Shown: piece by piece, positions 50,640 through 59,710 of the stretch
Layout: each line of letters begins with the position of its first letter
Position numbering within the stretch: the first letter of the stretch is position 1
Position numbers and translations under genes: made by a program
Notes under the pieces: model-generated
Told to the model about the DNA's origin: nothing
Database searches by the model: none
What the model saw: the letters and a program-made list of their open reading frames with translations, nothing else
From: JALHVH01 sp963773685
Lineage (GTDB): Bacteria; Acidobacteriota; Aminicenantia; Aminicenantales; Saccharicenantaceae
Reading direction: 5' to 3'
Assembly: GCA_963773685.1 (NCBI GenBank)
Contig: CAVZBY010000009.1
Coordinates: 1 to 64,000, forward strand
DNA length: 64,000 nucleotides

Positions 50640-52334
50640 GTGGGCATGATCATGATGCGGCGGCGAAGAAGAATGAGAATGCCCGGACAAGGCATGATCG
50701 CCGCCTTCTGGCTCGCCGGGGCGATCGCCGCCGGCGCCTGTTCGGGGCCGCCGGCTCATGCGGATCCTCAGAAGCGGTCCCCGGCAAAGTCCTTGACGCT
50801 GATCCCCAACATCGATGATGACAATGCGGACGGCATTCCCGACGCGAAGACGGCCCCCCTTCCCGCCGGCGAGGACGATGAAATGCTCCAGGTACGCGTC
50901 GCGCCGCCCCGCGGGCTCCCCCCCGGAGCCGTTGTCCGGGCCGAGATCGCGGAGCCTTGGACCCGTTTTGCCCGCGCGTTCATCCGCGAGGACCGTCCGG
51001 ACGGTCCCCGGTTCGCCGGGTCATCCGCCAGGGTGAGCGCCGCGGCGGAAGGGGAGAAGGAGATCGTCGTCGGGATCGAGGCCGCCGATTTTCCCGCCCC
51101 GGGGCGCCCGTCGGCGATCGAAGGGCATATCCTGTTCGAAACGGGGGACGGGCGGCCCCTGGGCAATGAAACGATCCGGGGCCGCGTGGCTCCGTTCCTG
51201 TTGTCCTCCTGCCTCGACCCGGCCGAACGGGTTCAGGTCGTTGGGACAAGGCTGACGGAAGCGTTCGTCCGCGGCCTGGAACCGCTCGTTTCTTCGGCGG
51301 GAGCGGGGCTCGAGATCGTCGAAGATCCATCGATCCCGGAACACGACATCTGGATCCAGGACGCCGTGGAGATCGGCACGGCATCCGATGGGGAACACCT
51401 CATGCACGTCGCCCTCCACGGCAACCGCGGCCGGGAGCTCGACGCCGTGTTCGCGAAGAAGGCGCTGGGCAGGGACTTCGGAGTCGTCAGGCCGGGCGGT
51501 TTCCGAGGGAAGCCCGCGCAATGGATCGACTGGTTCGGGAACCTCGAAGTGAGCCCGCCGGTAACGGTGAACGGCCGGTCTTTCGATCATGGCCGCTTCT
51601 ACGCGGGCACTCAGGGCGATCGGTCCATGCACCCCGACGTCATCGGGTTCCTCGAAGGTCAGGGCGTCCAGGGGCCGGTCCTCTGGCTCGACACTTCCTG
51701 GCTCGTGATCGGGCACGTCGATGAGACGGTCTCCTGGGTTCCGTCCAGGACCGGAACCCCGTTCCGGATGATGGTCCCGTCGCCGCGATTGGCCGTCGAG
51801 ATCCTGAGGCGGGCCGAGAAGGATGCTCCCGGGGGGACCTTGAACCGGGGCGCGGCGCGCGAGGGCGACGAGCCGGGCGAGTTCGAGAGGCCGGTCGCCG
51901 ACGCGCTCGCGGATGCCCGCCTGATGGCGGCCCAGGAGCTCGTTCAGCGAAAGATCGACGCCGTTCGCCGGACGCTTCAAGGCGAGCTCGGCGTGGCCGA
52001 TGCGGATGTCATCGAGATCCCCGTCCTGTTCAATTCTTCGGGCGACCGGTACCCCGGCCGCTATTTCGCGGAAACGGTCAACATGGTCAACGGCCTGCTC
52101 GTCGGCAACGTCTATATCGTCCCCGATCCCCGCGGTCCGCTGGTCGGCGGCAAGGACGTCCTCCTCGAGGCCGTCAAGGACCGCCTCGAACCGCTCGGCT
52201 GCCGGGTCATCCCTCTCGATTGTTTCTTTCCTTATCACCGCTGGGGCGGCGAGATCCACTGCGGCACGAACGCCGCCCGCGTGCCGGGGCGACCCTCCCT
52301 TGCCCGTCCGGACGACGACCGCCCCCTTCCCTGA
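50640..52334 (+). CDS. Exported vertebrate-type peptidylarginine deiminase
   Basis: A 564-residue protein matching the PADI family, which turns peptidyl-arginine into citrulline. The catalytic set is visible: Asp241 in IWIQDAVEIG, His359 and Asp361 in IGHVDETVSW, and Cys541 in GEIHCGTNA, corresponding to Asp350, His471, Asp473 and Cys645 of human PAD4. Upstream is a beta domain with a calcium-type DDDNADGIPD loop (59-68). A signal or lipoprotein segment (AGAC, Cys34) suggests a periplasmic or surface enzyme. Compared with human PADs the N-terminal part is shortened. The start is leaderless GTG. An asparagine-synthase-like gene follows 50 bases later. Confidence 0.87.
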   Translation: MGMIMMRRRRRMRMPGQGMIAAFWLAGAIAAGACSGPPAHADPQKRSPAKSLTLIPNIDDDNADGIPDAKTAPLPAGEDDEMLQVRVAPPRGLPPGAVVRAEIAEPWTRFARAFIREDRPDGPRFAGSSARVSAAAEGEKEIVVGIEAADFPAPGRPSAIEGHILFETGDGRPLGNETIRGRVAPFLLSSCLDPAERVQVVGTRLTEAFVRGLEPLVSSAGAGLEIVEDPSIPEHDIWIQDAVEIGTASDGEHLMHVALHGNRGRELDAVFAKKALGRDFGVVRPGGFRGKPAQWIDWFGNLEVSPPVTVNGRSFDHGRFYAGTQGDRSMHPDVIGFLEGQGVQGPVLWLDTSWLVIGHVDETVSWVPSRTGTPFRMMVPSPRLAVEILRRAEKDAPGGTLNRGAAREGDEPGEFERPVADALADARLMAAQELVQRKIDAVRRTLQGELGVADADVIEIPVLFNSSGDRYPGRYFAETVNMVNGLLVGNVYIVPDPRGPLVGGKDVLLEAVKDRLEPLGCRVIPLDCFFPYHRWGGEIHCGTNAARVPGRPSLARPDDDRPLP

Positions 52335-52348
52335 TCGTCCTTTAGAGG

Positions 52349-52377
52349 TTGTGCGCGGCCGCTCCTTCAGCGATAAT
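52349..52377 (+). promoter_or_regulatory. Promoter directing a leaderless asparagine-synthase-like mRNA
   Basis: TTGTGC (52349-52354), a 17-base spacer and GATAAT (52372-52377), ending 7 bases before the ATG at 52385. Confidence 0.5.
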
Positions 52378-52384
52378 CCTCGAT

Positions 52385-53887
52385 ATGGCCGCCTCCAGCC
52401 TTCGGGCCCTGCGGTTCGATGTGATTCCCGATTGGCCCAAGCTCGCCTGGGTCGCGGTGCTGGCAAAGGGCGCCCGATCCGTCCGGGTCGTGCACGGCCC
52501 CTGCGTCGAGGCGACCCCGGAATGGGCCTTCGAGGGCGTTTGGACGGGCCGGTTCCGGGACGGGGATTTCGACAGGACCGATCTCGTCGTCGGGACGGGC
52601 GTCCGGGCGCGGGGCGAGGAGATCTTCTTCGTTTCGCCGGGCGATACTCTCGGCCGCCTGTGCTGGCTTCGGGACCGGGACTCCGTTTTCGTCTCGAATT
52701 CCCTGCCCGCCCTGTTAGCGTTAGCGGATGCCGATCTGGTCGAAGGGTTCGATTACGCGGCGGCGATGGCGTCGGTCGTCAGGGGCCTATCAGGATATGT
52801 CCGGGAGATCCCCTCGACCTGCGGGCCCATCCATATCGTCTATCACGACAACATCAGGGTGCGCGGGGACGAGCTCGCGCTCGTCGGGAAGCCGTCGGAG
52901 GCTCCGGATTTCGAGAACTTCGGATCCTATCGGGATTACCTCTTCGCGTCGGCGGAACGTCTGGGCCGAAACGCGGCCGCCCCGGAAAGGCGGCACGCGG
53001 TCACTCCCGCCGTGGCCGTTTCATCCGGATATGATTCGGCGGCGGCCGCGGTTCTCGCCAGGGCCGCCGGGGCGAGGGAGGCCTTCACGATAGAGCAGGG
53101 GCAAAAGCACCTCACCGACCTCTTCCAGTACGGGGACTCCGGCTACCCGGTGGCGCGGCAGCTCGGCCTCCACGGCTCGAGATACCCGCGGATCAGAAAG
53201 AGCTACCGCTGCGAAGATGCCGTCTGGGCGTCATTGGGACATATCGGCGACCTCAACCTGACCGGGTTCGATTATCCCGAGCCCCTCTGCCTGTTGTTCA
53301 CCGGCTTCCTGGGCGACGTCCTGTGGAATAAGCGGCCCCCGTCCCGGCACGACCCCTTGGGCCGTCACGACACTTCGGGCGCGCGCTTCAGCGAAGCCCG
53401 CCTGGAGCTCGGGGTCTTCAATTGCGCTCCCGCGTTTTGGGGGTTTCGGCGGAAGAAGCAGATCCTCCGCCTGGCCCACCTGCCCGAGATGCGGCCCTGG
53501 ACGGTGGGTGGTCGATACGACCGGCCCGTTCCGAGACGGTTGGCGGAGGAGGAGGGCATAGCCAGGGGCACCTTCGCGGGAAAGAAACGCGCCTCGACGT
53601 TCTTCCGCCGGTACGGCCGCCCGCTTTCGCCCGAGCTCCGCGACGACTTCGCGCGGTTCCTCGCCCGGCGCGGCCGGAGTGCCGTTTCGAGGCCGGCCGA
53701 AGCGGCGACCTGGGTTCTGGACGGGGTCGAGGATCTCATCCTGAAAAGGCTGCCCGCCGCGCTCCGCTTCTCCTGCCGGGGCTGGGTCAGTATGCCCGAC
53801 CGAACCCTGTTCTTCCTTTGGGCGAACGAGCGCCGGAAGCGGCGCTGCCTCGAAGGCCTGGACGCCGCCGCCGTCCGCCTCCTCTAG
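52385..53887 (+). CDS. Asparagine-synthase-like ATP-pyrophosphatase protein without glutaminase domain
   Basis: A 500-residue protein. The PP-loop is VSSGYDSAAAA (residues 212-222), the ATP site of asparagine synthetase B and beta-lactam synthetases. GFLGDVLWNK and FGFRRKKQ-like later blocks fit this fold. The N-terminus lacks the Cys2 nucleophile of glutamine amidotransferases, so ammonia would not come from glutamine. It may activate a carboxyl group as an adenylate to form an amide bond in another pathway. It lies next to the deiminase but has its own promoter, so a joint role is only a possibility. Confidence 0.72.
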   Translation: MAASSLRALRFDVIPDWPKLAWVAVLAKGARSVRVVHGPCVEATPEWAFEGVWTGRFRDGDFDRTDLVVGTGVRARGEEIFFVSPGDTLGRLCWLRDRDSVFVSNSLPALLALADADLVEGFDYAAAMASVVRGLSGYVREIPSTCGPIHIVYHDNIRVRGDELALVGKPSEAPDFENFGSYRDYLFASAERLGRNAAAPERRHAVTPAVAVSSGYDSAAAAVLARAAGAREAFTIEQGQKHLTDLFQYGDSGYPVARQLGLHGSRYPRIRKSYRCEDAVWASLGHIGDLNLTGFDYPEPLCLLFTGFLGDVLWNKRPPSRHDPLGRHDTSGARFSEARLELGVFNCAPAFWGFRRKKQILRLAHLPEMRPWTVGGRYDRPVPRRLAEEEGIARGTFAGKKRASTFFRRYGRPLSPELRDDFARFLARRGRSAVSRPAEAATWVLDGVEDLILKRLPAALRFSCRGWVSMPDRTLFFLWANERRKRRCLEGLDAAAVRLL

Positions 53888-53907
53888 GGCCCGGAACCGA
53901 GGGCGCC

Positions 53908-56214
53908 TCAATAGCTGAAAGATAGGCTGACGTAAATATTGCGCCCGGGCTCCATCACGCGCAGGTTCGAACGGAACGGGTCGCGCTGATAGGAAAGGTA
54001 TTCGAAATAATGCTTGTTGAATACGTTGTCCAGCCCCACCCGGAGCGTATAACCCCGGAAGTTGAACCCGGCTTTGAGGTTGAGCAGTCCGTAGCCCGCC
54101 GTGTTCGCCTCCCGGAGGTCCGTGTCGATCCGGCTCTGCTTCCCCGCGAAAACGCCTTCGACTTCGCCCATGATCCTGCCGCTATCGTATCTGAGGGCGA
54201 GGCGTCCCTTCAGGGGCGGCATCTCGGCGAGGTTCCTGGACAGGATCCCCAGCTCGGGGATGGGGGTCTGGGTACCCCGCAGGGCGGAAATCCCGCCGAT
54301 CAGGAAGATCCGGGCGACGGGGGAAACCGAGACGTGGGCATCGAGGCCGTAGATCCGGGCGTCGACGTTCTGGTAGGATCGCGCGAACTTATTCATGACT
54401 CCCGGCACGGGATTGACCCTTGTCTTCCCGGCGATGGTTACGAAATCCTCGATCTGGTTCCTGTAAAGGTTGAATTCGAAAGACAGGCCCGCGTGGTGGT
54501 AAGAGAGCCCGGCGTTGATCCCGGTGTTGCGGCTGGGCCGCAGGTCGGGATTGCCGACCCAATCCGTTCCCATGCGCTTGAGGGCGAAGAACCGCTCCCG
54601 GGCGTCGGGCACGCGGACCGTATGGCCCACGCTGGCGTTGAGCTCAAGCCGCCGGGAGACCTGGAAGGTCAACCGGGCCGATCCCGAGGGGTAGGTGTCC
54701 GTCACCGACGTGAGCCGGGTCGTATGGTAGGCATAGTAGAGGCCAATGTTCGCCTTGGCGGGGTCCGCGGAGCTCTTCGTGACGTCGACGCGGGCTCCGA
54801 TATTGAGCCTCAGGCGGCGGAGGAGGGATAGGCCGTAGTCCGCGTAGAGGCCGGCCGTATCCGCTTTGACGTCGGGGATGGAATATTGGGGCGCGTATCC
54901 GGCGCCGGCCATCTGCGTCGTCACGTCCCACTGTCGGCGGAACGCCTCGGCGCCGACGACGAACGTCGAGAAAATCATCTCGAACTTGCCGCCGAACGTC
55001 TGCGTGCCGGCCATGGTTCCCATGCTGAAATCGCGCGTCATGCCGATCGACGAGGTCCGGAACGCGTCGGTCATCCAATGCCGGACCTCGGTGTAATACC
55101 CCTGGAGGCGGAAGGACTTGACCCAGCCCGGGGCATCGATCTGATAGCCGAAGCCCACGCGGTCGCCGTCATCGTAGATGGCGTCCATCAATAAATAGGG
55201 ATAGAGAACGTGGTCGGCCTGCTGGCGGGTATAGGAGATCCAGGTCTGGTGGTTGCGGCGGGGGCGGACCGAGAATTTGCCCCAGGCCGTGCCGACCCGG
55301 AAGGCATCGCTGTCGACGAGTCCCGGCCGGAAATTCCCGTATTCCGAGAAGCGCCTGCCCGTTCCGTCGGTATAGGGATCGGATCGCCGGAAGGAGAGGC
55401 CCGCGAGCACCGAGAACCGCTCCGATCCGTACGAGGCCGTGAGGGAGGGGTTGATGTAACCCTGCTGTCCTCCGGCCAGGCTCCCGTAGGCGTGGAAGCC
55501 GGGGGACGGCTGGCGGGTGACGATGTTGATGACGCCGCCGAGACCGCCCTGATTCTGGATGTCGAAGGGTCCCTTGCCGATCTCGATCCGCTCGACCTCG
55601 GCGAAATCGACGTGGAAGGCCGCGGGGTCCATCCCGTTGGGACAGGCTCCGTGGATCCTCTCGCCGTCGATGAGGACGTTGAGGTCCTTGCTCTGGAAGC
55701 CGCGGAGGATGACGTCGGTGGCGATGCCCCCCTTCCTGATCTTGTCGACGCCGCTTACTTCGGCCATGGCCTCGCCGACGTCGCGCGCCGTGCTTTCCCT
55801 GGCCGGCGAGGCCTCGAAGGAGGCCCGGGGCACGCGGCCGATGACGGTCACATTCTCATGGACCGTCGCCGGCTTCAGGACGAAATCCACCGTGATCCCC
55901 GCCGAGGGCGGGACGACGATGTTCTCCTCGACCTTCGATTCGAACCCGGAGAGCTCCACCTTGATCTCGTACGTTCCCGGAGCCATGTCCCTCATCCGGT
56001 ATACGCCCCGGTCGCTGGTAATGCCCTTGAGAACAATCCCCGTTCCTTTGTTCCGGAAGACGATCGAGGCCCCGGGCAGTCCGACGCCGTCCGCGGCGAT
56101 GACGACCCCCGAGACCTCTCCGGCAGCCTCGGCCCGAGCGGCCTGCGGGATCGAGATCAGTCCTAAAATAGATACCAGCGCCGCCAATCCTTTGCGACCG
56201 CTCCCGAAGTTCAT
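53908..56214 (-). CDS. TonB-dependent receptor with copper-receptor-like motifs
   Basis: A 768-residue outer membrane receptor. After the signal peptide comes a carboxypeptidase-like regulatory domain (residues about 32-115), then a plug (SGVDKIRKGGIATDVILRG, VLIDGERIHGACPNGMDP) and barrel ending VSLSFSY. CxxxM at Cys191-Met195 and HxM at His379-Met381 (VRHWMTD) match the copper site pattern described for OprC/NosA. Copper uptake is therefore a reasonable guess, although the added N-terminal domain is not part of OprC. No copper enzyme is adjacent. GAGGAGGCC precedes the ATG. Confidence 0.85.
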   Translation of the reverse strand: MNFGSGRKGLAALVSILGLISIPQAARAEAAGEVSGVVIAADGVGLPGASIVFRNKGTGIVLKGITSDRGVYRMRDMAPGTYEIKVELSGFESKVEENIVVPPSAGITVDFVLKPATVHENVTVIGRVPRASFEASPARESTARDVGEAMAEVSGVDKIRKGGIATDVILRGFQSKDLNVLIDGERIHGACPNGMDPAAFHVDFAEVERIEIGKGPFDIQNQGGLGGVINIVTRQPSPGFHAYGSLAGGQQGYINPSLTASYGSERFSVLAGLSFRRSDPYTDGTGRRFSEYGNFRPGLVDSDAFRVGTAWGKFSVRPRRNHQTWISYTRQQADHVLYPYLLMDAIYDDGDRVGFGYQIDAPGWVKSFRLQGYYTEVRHWMTDAFRTSSIGMTRDFSMGTMAGTQTFGGKFEMIFSTFVVGAEAFRRQWDVTTQMAGAGYAPQYSIPDVKADTAGLYADYGLSLLRRLRLNIGARVDVTKSSADPAKANIGLYYAYHTTRLTSVTDTYPSGSARLTFQVSRRLELNASVGHTVRVPDARERFFALKRMGTDWVGNPDLRPSRNTGINAGLSYHHAGLSFEFNLYRNQIEDFVTIAGKTRVNPVPGVMNKFARSYQNVDARIYGLDAHVSVSPVARIFLIGGISALRGTQTPIPELGILSRNLAEMPPLKGRLALRYDSGRIMGEVEGVFAGKQSRIDTDLREANTAGYGLLNLKAGFNFRGYTLRVGLDNVFNKHYFEYLSYQRDPFRSNLRVMEPGRNIYVSLSFSY

Positions 56215-56398
56215 TTCCGGCCTCCTCTGCCCGATTCACTCCCGCTCGGCTACTAATTCCATGCGGGAGCCGTTTTTGACAACCGCAAGATTCGTGCCAG
56301 GGGAAATCAGGGGGACCGGCTGCCTCCCTGCCCGGGCTTATGGTGCCTGTACCGCGGGACAGGAATTCCGTCCTATGCCCCCCTCCGGCCCTCCTCCC

Positions 56399-56428
56399 TT
56401 GACACCGGTTCGGGGCCGAGGATATCAT
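56399..56428 (+). promoter_or_regulatory. sigma70-like promoter of the OPT transporter gene
   Basis: TTGACA (56399-56404), an 18-base spacer and TATCAT (56423-56428), then GGAAGGAGG before the ATG at 56457. Confidence 0.65.
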
Positions 56429-56456
56429 CCCTGCGCAAACGGGAAGGAGGCAGGCC

Positions 56457-58433
56457 ATGACCGAAGAGCACAAGAAGCTTCATCCGGCGGCATTCCGCAA
56501 GCTCGAGCCCGGCGAGACCTATGAACCGGTCGTGCCGGCGTCCGCGTCGCCTCTCGAGGTCACGGCCCGCTCGGTCGGGATCGGCCTCGCCATGGCGGTC
56601 CTCTTCTCGCTGGCTTCCGCCTACCTCGCCCTGAAAGCGGGGCAGGGGATGGAGCCCGCCATCCCGATCGCCATCCTCGCGGTCGGGCTCGCCGGCGCCT
56701 TCGCCCGGCGGAGCACCATCCTCGAGAACGTCATCATCCAGTCCATCGGGGCGGCTTCGGGGGCCGTCGTCGCCGGGGCCGTTTTCACCATCCCCGCTCT
56801 CTATATGCTCGGATTGAAGGTCAGCTTCTGGCACATCTTCCTCACCGCGTTCCTCGGCGGGTGCCTCGGCATCTTCTTTCTCATCCCGCTCCGCCAGTTC
56901 CTCATGGTCAAGGAGCACGGGCACCTTCCGTTCCCCGAGGCCATGGCGACGACCGAGATCCTCGTCGCGGGAGAGGGCGCGGGCTCGCAGGCCAAGGTCC
57001 TCATCTGGAGCGCCGGGGTGGCGTTCTTTTTCGACCTGGCCCAGCTCGCATTCGGACTCTGGCGCGAGATCATCACCTTCCACTCGGTGAAGATCGGGGC
57101 CTGGCTCGAGAACCGCTTCGCCATGGCCTTCCGCGTCGACGGGCTCGCGGCCCTCGTGGGGCTCGGCTACATTGTCGGGGTGAAATACGCCGCGATCATC
57201 GCCTCGGGGAGCTTCCTCTCCTATCTCGTCCTCATCCCGTTCGTCCATTTCATCGGCGCCCACCTCGCCGGCGTCGTTCCGCCGGGCACGGTCCCCATCT
57301 CGGAGATGGGCGTCGACGCGATCTTCAGCAATTATGTCCGGCTCATCGGCATCGGCGGCATCGCGGGAGCGGGCCTGATGGGGATCATCCGGAGCCTCCC
57401 GTCGATCGCCCAGTCGTTCCGGCTCGGGATCAAGGGCATCGCCTCGTCGCGGGAGGGCGGCGGGACCGTCGCGCGGACCGACCGCAACCTGGGCATGCGC
57501 ACGGTGCTCCTCGGCGTCGGCGCCGTGGCCGTATGCCTCTTCGCTTTCTTCCGCACGGGGCTGGCGGGGACGACCGTAGGGCTCGTCGGGGTCGTCATCG
57601 CCCTCGTCATCTCGTTCCTGTTCACCCTCGTGGCGGCCCGGGCGATCGGACTCATCGGGACGAATCCCGTCTCGGGCATGACCCTCGTGACCCTCATCAT
57701 CACGAGCGTCCTCCTCGCGAGGCTCGGCCTTTCGGGGGAGAAGGGCATGTTCATCGCCCTCATCATCGGCGGCGTCGTCTGCACGGCCCTGGCGGTGGCG
57801 GGAGCCTTCGCGACGGACCTCAAGATCGGCTATTGGATCGGCGCGACCCCCCGCAACCAGCAGATGTTCAAGTTCTCGGGGGTGCTCGTATCGGCGGCGG
57901 CCTGCGCCCTCGCCATGATGCTCCTCGCGAGCACGTACCAGATGGGCTCCCAGCAGATGCCGGCCCCGCAGGCCTCCGCCATGCGCGAGATCATCGTCGG
58001 CCTGATGGGGGGCGGGGCGGGGGTCCAGTGGATCCTCTTCGCGTTCGGGGTCATCATCTCCCTTCTCCTCGCCATCGCGGGCGTGCCGGCCCTGGCCTTC
58101 GCTCTCGGCATGTATCTCCCCATCCAGCTGAATACAGCCGTGCTCCTCGGGGGATTCATCGCCTTTCTGGTCGGCAAGAGCGCGCGGGATGAAAAGATCG
58201 CCAAGGAACGGGGGGAGCGAGGCGTCCTCGTCGCCTCGGGCTATATCGCCGGGGGCTCCATCGCGGGGGTCGTCGCGGCGGTCATCGCGGCCACGGGATT
58301 GCAGGCGCGCTTGACGGTCCGCTGGCCCGGGGCGACCTTCGATTCGTGGGGCGAGATCCTGGCCATCGTCATGCTCGCTCTCCTTTCGGTGTTCATGTAC
58401 CGGTATTCGACGCGAAGCCGCCGCGGAGAATAG
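56457..58433 (+). CDS. OPT family oligopeptide/metallophore transporter
   Basis: A 658-residue membrane protein with about 15 hydrophobic segments. The OPT pattern is clear: SVGIGLAMAVLFSLASAYLALKAGQGMEPAIPIAI broken by the ARRSTILENVIIQS block, then HLPFPEAMATTEIL and a C-terminal PALAFALGMYLPIQLNT. Members import oligopeptides or metal chelates with protons. No peptidase or chelator gene adjoins it, so the cargo is unknown. The next gene is a PLP aminotransferase 90 bases away. The promoter and ribosome binding site are strong. Confidence 0.92.
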   Translation: MTEEHKKLHPAAFRKLEPGETYEPVVPASASPLEVTARSVGIGLAMAVLFSLASAYLALKAGQGMEPAIPIAILAVGLAGAFARRSTILENVIIQSIGAASGAVVAGAVFTIPALYMLGLKVSFWHIFLTAFLGGCLGIFFLIPLRQFLMVKEHGHLPFPEAMATTEILVAGEGAGSQAKVLIWSAGVAFFFDLAQLAFGLWREIITFHSVKIGAWLENRFAMAFRVDGLAALVGLGYIVGVKYAAIIASGSFLSYLVLIPFVHFIGAHLAGVVPPGTVPISEMGVDAIFSNYVRLIGIGGIAGAGLMGIIRSLPSIAQSFRLGIKGIASSREGGGTVARTDRNLGMRTVLLGVGAVAVCLFAFFRTGLAGTTVGLVGVVIALVISFLFTLVAARAIGLIGTNPVSGMTLVTLIITSVLLARLGLSGEKGMFIALIIGGVVCTALAVAGAFATDLKIGYWIGATPRNQQMFKFSGVLVSAAACALAMMLLASTYQMGSQQMPAPQASAMREIIVGLMGGGAGVQWILFAFGVIISLLLAIAGVPALAFALGMYLPIQLNTAVLLGGFIAFLVGKSARDEKIAKERGERGVLVASGYIAGGSIAGVVAAVIAATGLQARLTVRWPGATFDSWGEILAIVMLALLSVFMYRYSTRSRRGE

Positions 58434-58523
58434 GTCCGGATAAGGCCGACATCGCAGGGCCGGGGCGCTGGAAATACCCGGCCTACCCTCTGCCCTCGGA
58501 CCAGGGAACCCAGGAGATAAAGC

Positions 58524-59648
58524 ATGAAGTACCGCAGGATGCCGATCGAGATCGAATCGCCCGAACAGATGGGGTACGGGAACATCCGCCTTAATCTGAC
58601 GGAAAGCTCCGTTGCCGACATGCGGCTTTCGGAGCTCGGCCTCGACTTGCGCTCCCTCGTCCTGGCCTACACCGACCACCTGGGCAAGCCCGGCCTGCGG
58701 GAGCTCATCGCCGCGGACGGGCCGGGATTGTCGGGCCGTGACGTCGTCGTGACGCCCGGCGCCGCCGCCGCGCTTTTCATCGTGACCACCTCGCTCCTGG
58801 AGGCGAACGATCATCTCGTGGTGATGCACCCGAACTATGCCACGAACATCGAGACGCCGCATGCCATCGGATGCCAGGTCGACACTCTGAGCCTGTCGTT
58901 CGAGCGGGGATTCCGCTTCGAGCTCGATCGCCTGGCTTCCCTGGTGAGACCGAACACGAAGTTGATCAGCCTGACCACGCCGCACAACCCGACCGGGATC
59001 ACACTGACGGAGGCTGACCTGCGCGCCGCCGCCGCGCTCGCGGAATCGAAGGGCTGCTATCTGCTGGTGGATGAGACCTACCGCGAGATGGCGTTCTTGG
59101 GCCCGACGCCGCTCGCGGCCGGCCTGGGCCCCCATTGCATCAGCGTCGCCTCCATGTCGAAATCCTACGGCCTTCCCGGCATCCGCATCGGCTGGATCAT
59201 CACGCGGGGCAGGGCCCTGCAGGAGACATTCCTGGCCGCCAAGGAGCAGATGTTCATCTGCAACTCGGTCGTCGATGAAGAGATAGCCTTCCAGGTCCTA
59301 ACCCGGAAGGAGGAGATTCTCCCGCCTATCCTGGAGAAGAACCGGCGGGCCTTCGAGATCATGAGATCCTGGATTTCCGCTCAAGCCGAGTTCGAGTGGG
59401 TGGAACCGTCCGGAGGGGTGGTATGCTTTCCGCGGATCCGGCCCGAGAGCGCGGTCGACGTCGATGAATTCTACCGGGCCCTGAACGGGAAATACGGGAC
59501 CTACGTCGGCCCCGGTCCCTGGTTCGGGATGGACCGCCGCTTCATGCGCATCGGCTACGGTTGGCCGGCCCCCGCCGAGCTGGAGGAAGGATTGAAAGCC
59601 CTGTCTTCCGCCGCCGAAGAGGCCAAAATCCCGGCCTCGCGGCGATAG
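58524..59648 (+). CDS. Class I/II aminotransferase
   Basis: A 374-residue fold-type I PLP enzyme. VVVTPGAAAALFIVTTSLL binds the cofactor phosphate region, LTTPHNPTGITL and LLVDETYREM hold the Asn and Asp contacts, and the Schiff-base lysine is in SMSKSYGLPGIRIGW. The Arg near FMRIGYGW binds the substrate carboxylate. Substrate specificity cannot be given. It is 90 bases downstream of the OPT gene on the same strand and may be co-transcribed. Confidence 0.88.
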   Translation: MKYRRMPIEIESPEQMGYGNIRLNLTESSVADMRLSELGLDLRSLVLAYTDHLGKPGLRELIAADGPGLSGRDVVVTPGAAAALFIVTTSLLEANDHLVVMHPNYATNIETPHAIGCQVDTLSLSFERGFRFELDRLASLVRPNTKLISLTTPHNPTGITLTEADLRAAAALAESKGCYLLVDETYREMAFLGPTPLAAGLGPHCISVASMSKSYGLPGIRIGWIITRGRALQETFLAAKEQMFICNSVVDEEIAFQVLTRKEEILPPILEKNRRAFEIMRSWISAQAEFEWVEPSGGVVCFPRIRPESAVDVDEFYRALNGKYGTYVGPGPWFGMDRRFMRIGYGWPAPAELEEGLKALSSAAEEAKIPASRR

Positions 59649-59710
59649 CCGGGTTCCCAAGCGCGCCTATTCATCGTAAAATAGGGGGACTTTGACGAGG
59701 GGGTGACATC

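Noticed and set aside
50640..52334. Agmatine deiminase or PPAD-type enzyme
   Set aside because: The catalytic motifs (IWIQDAVEIG, GHVDETVSW, GEIHCGTN) match the vertebrate PADI layout instead.
56373..59135. A 920-residue open frame on the minus strand opposite the OPT transporter and aminotransferase
   Set aside because: It is low-complexity, rich in Asp, Glu, Arg and Gly, and mirrors two well-conserved genes. High GC makes such antisense frames common.
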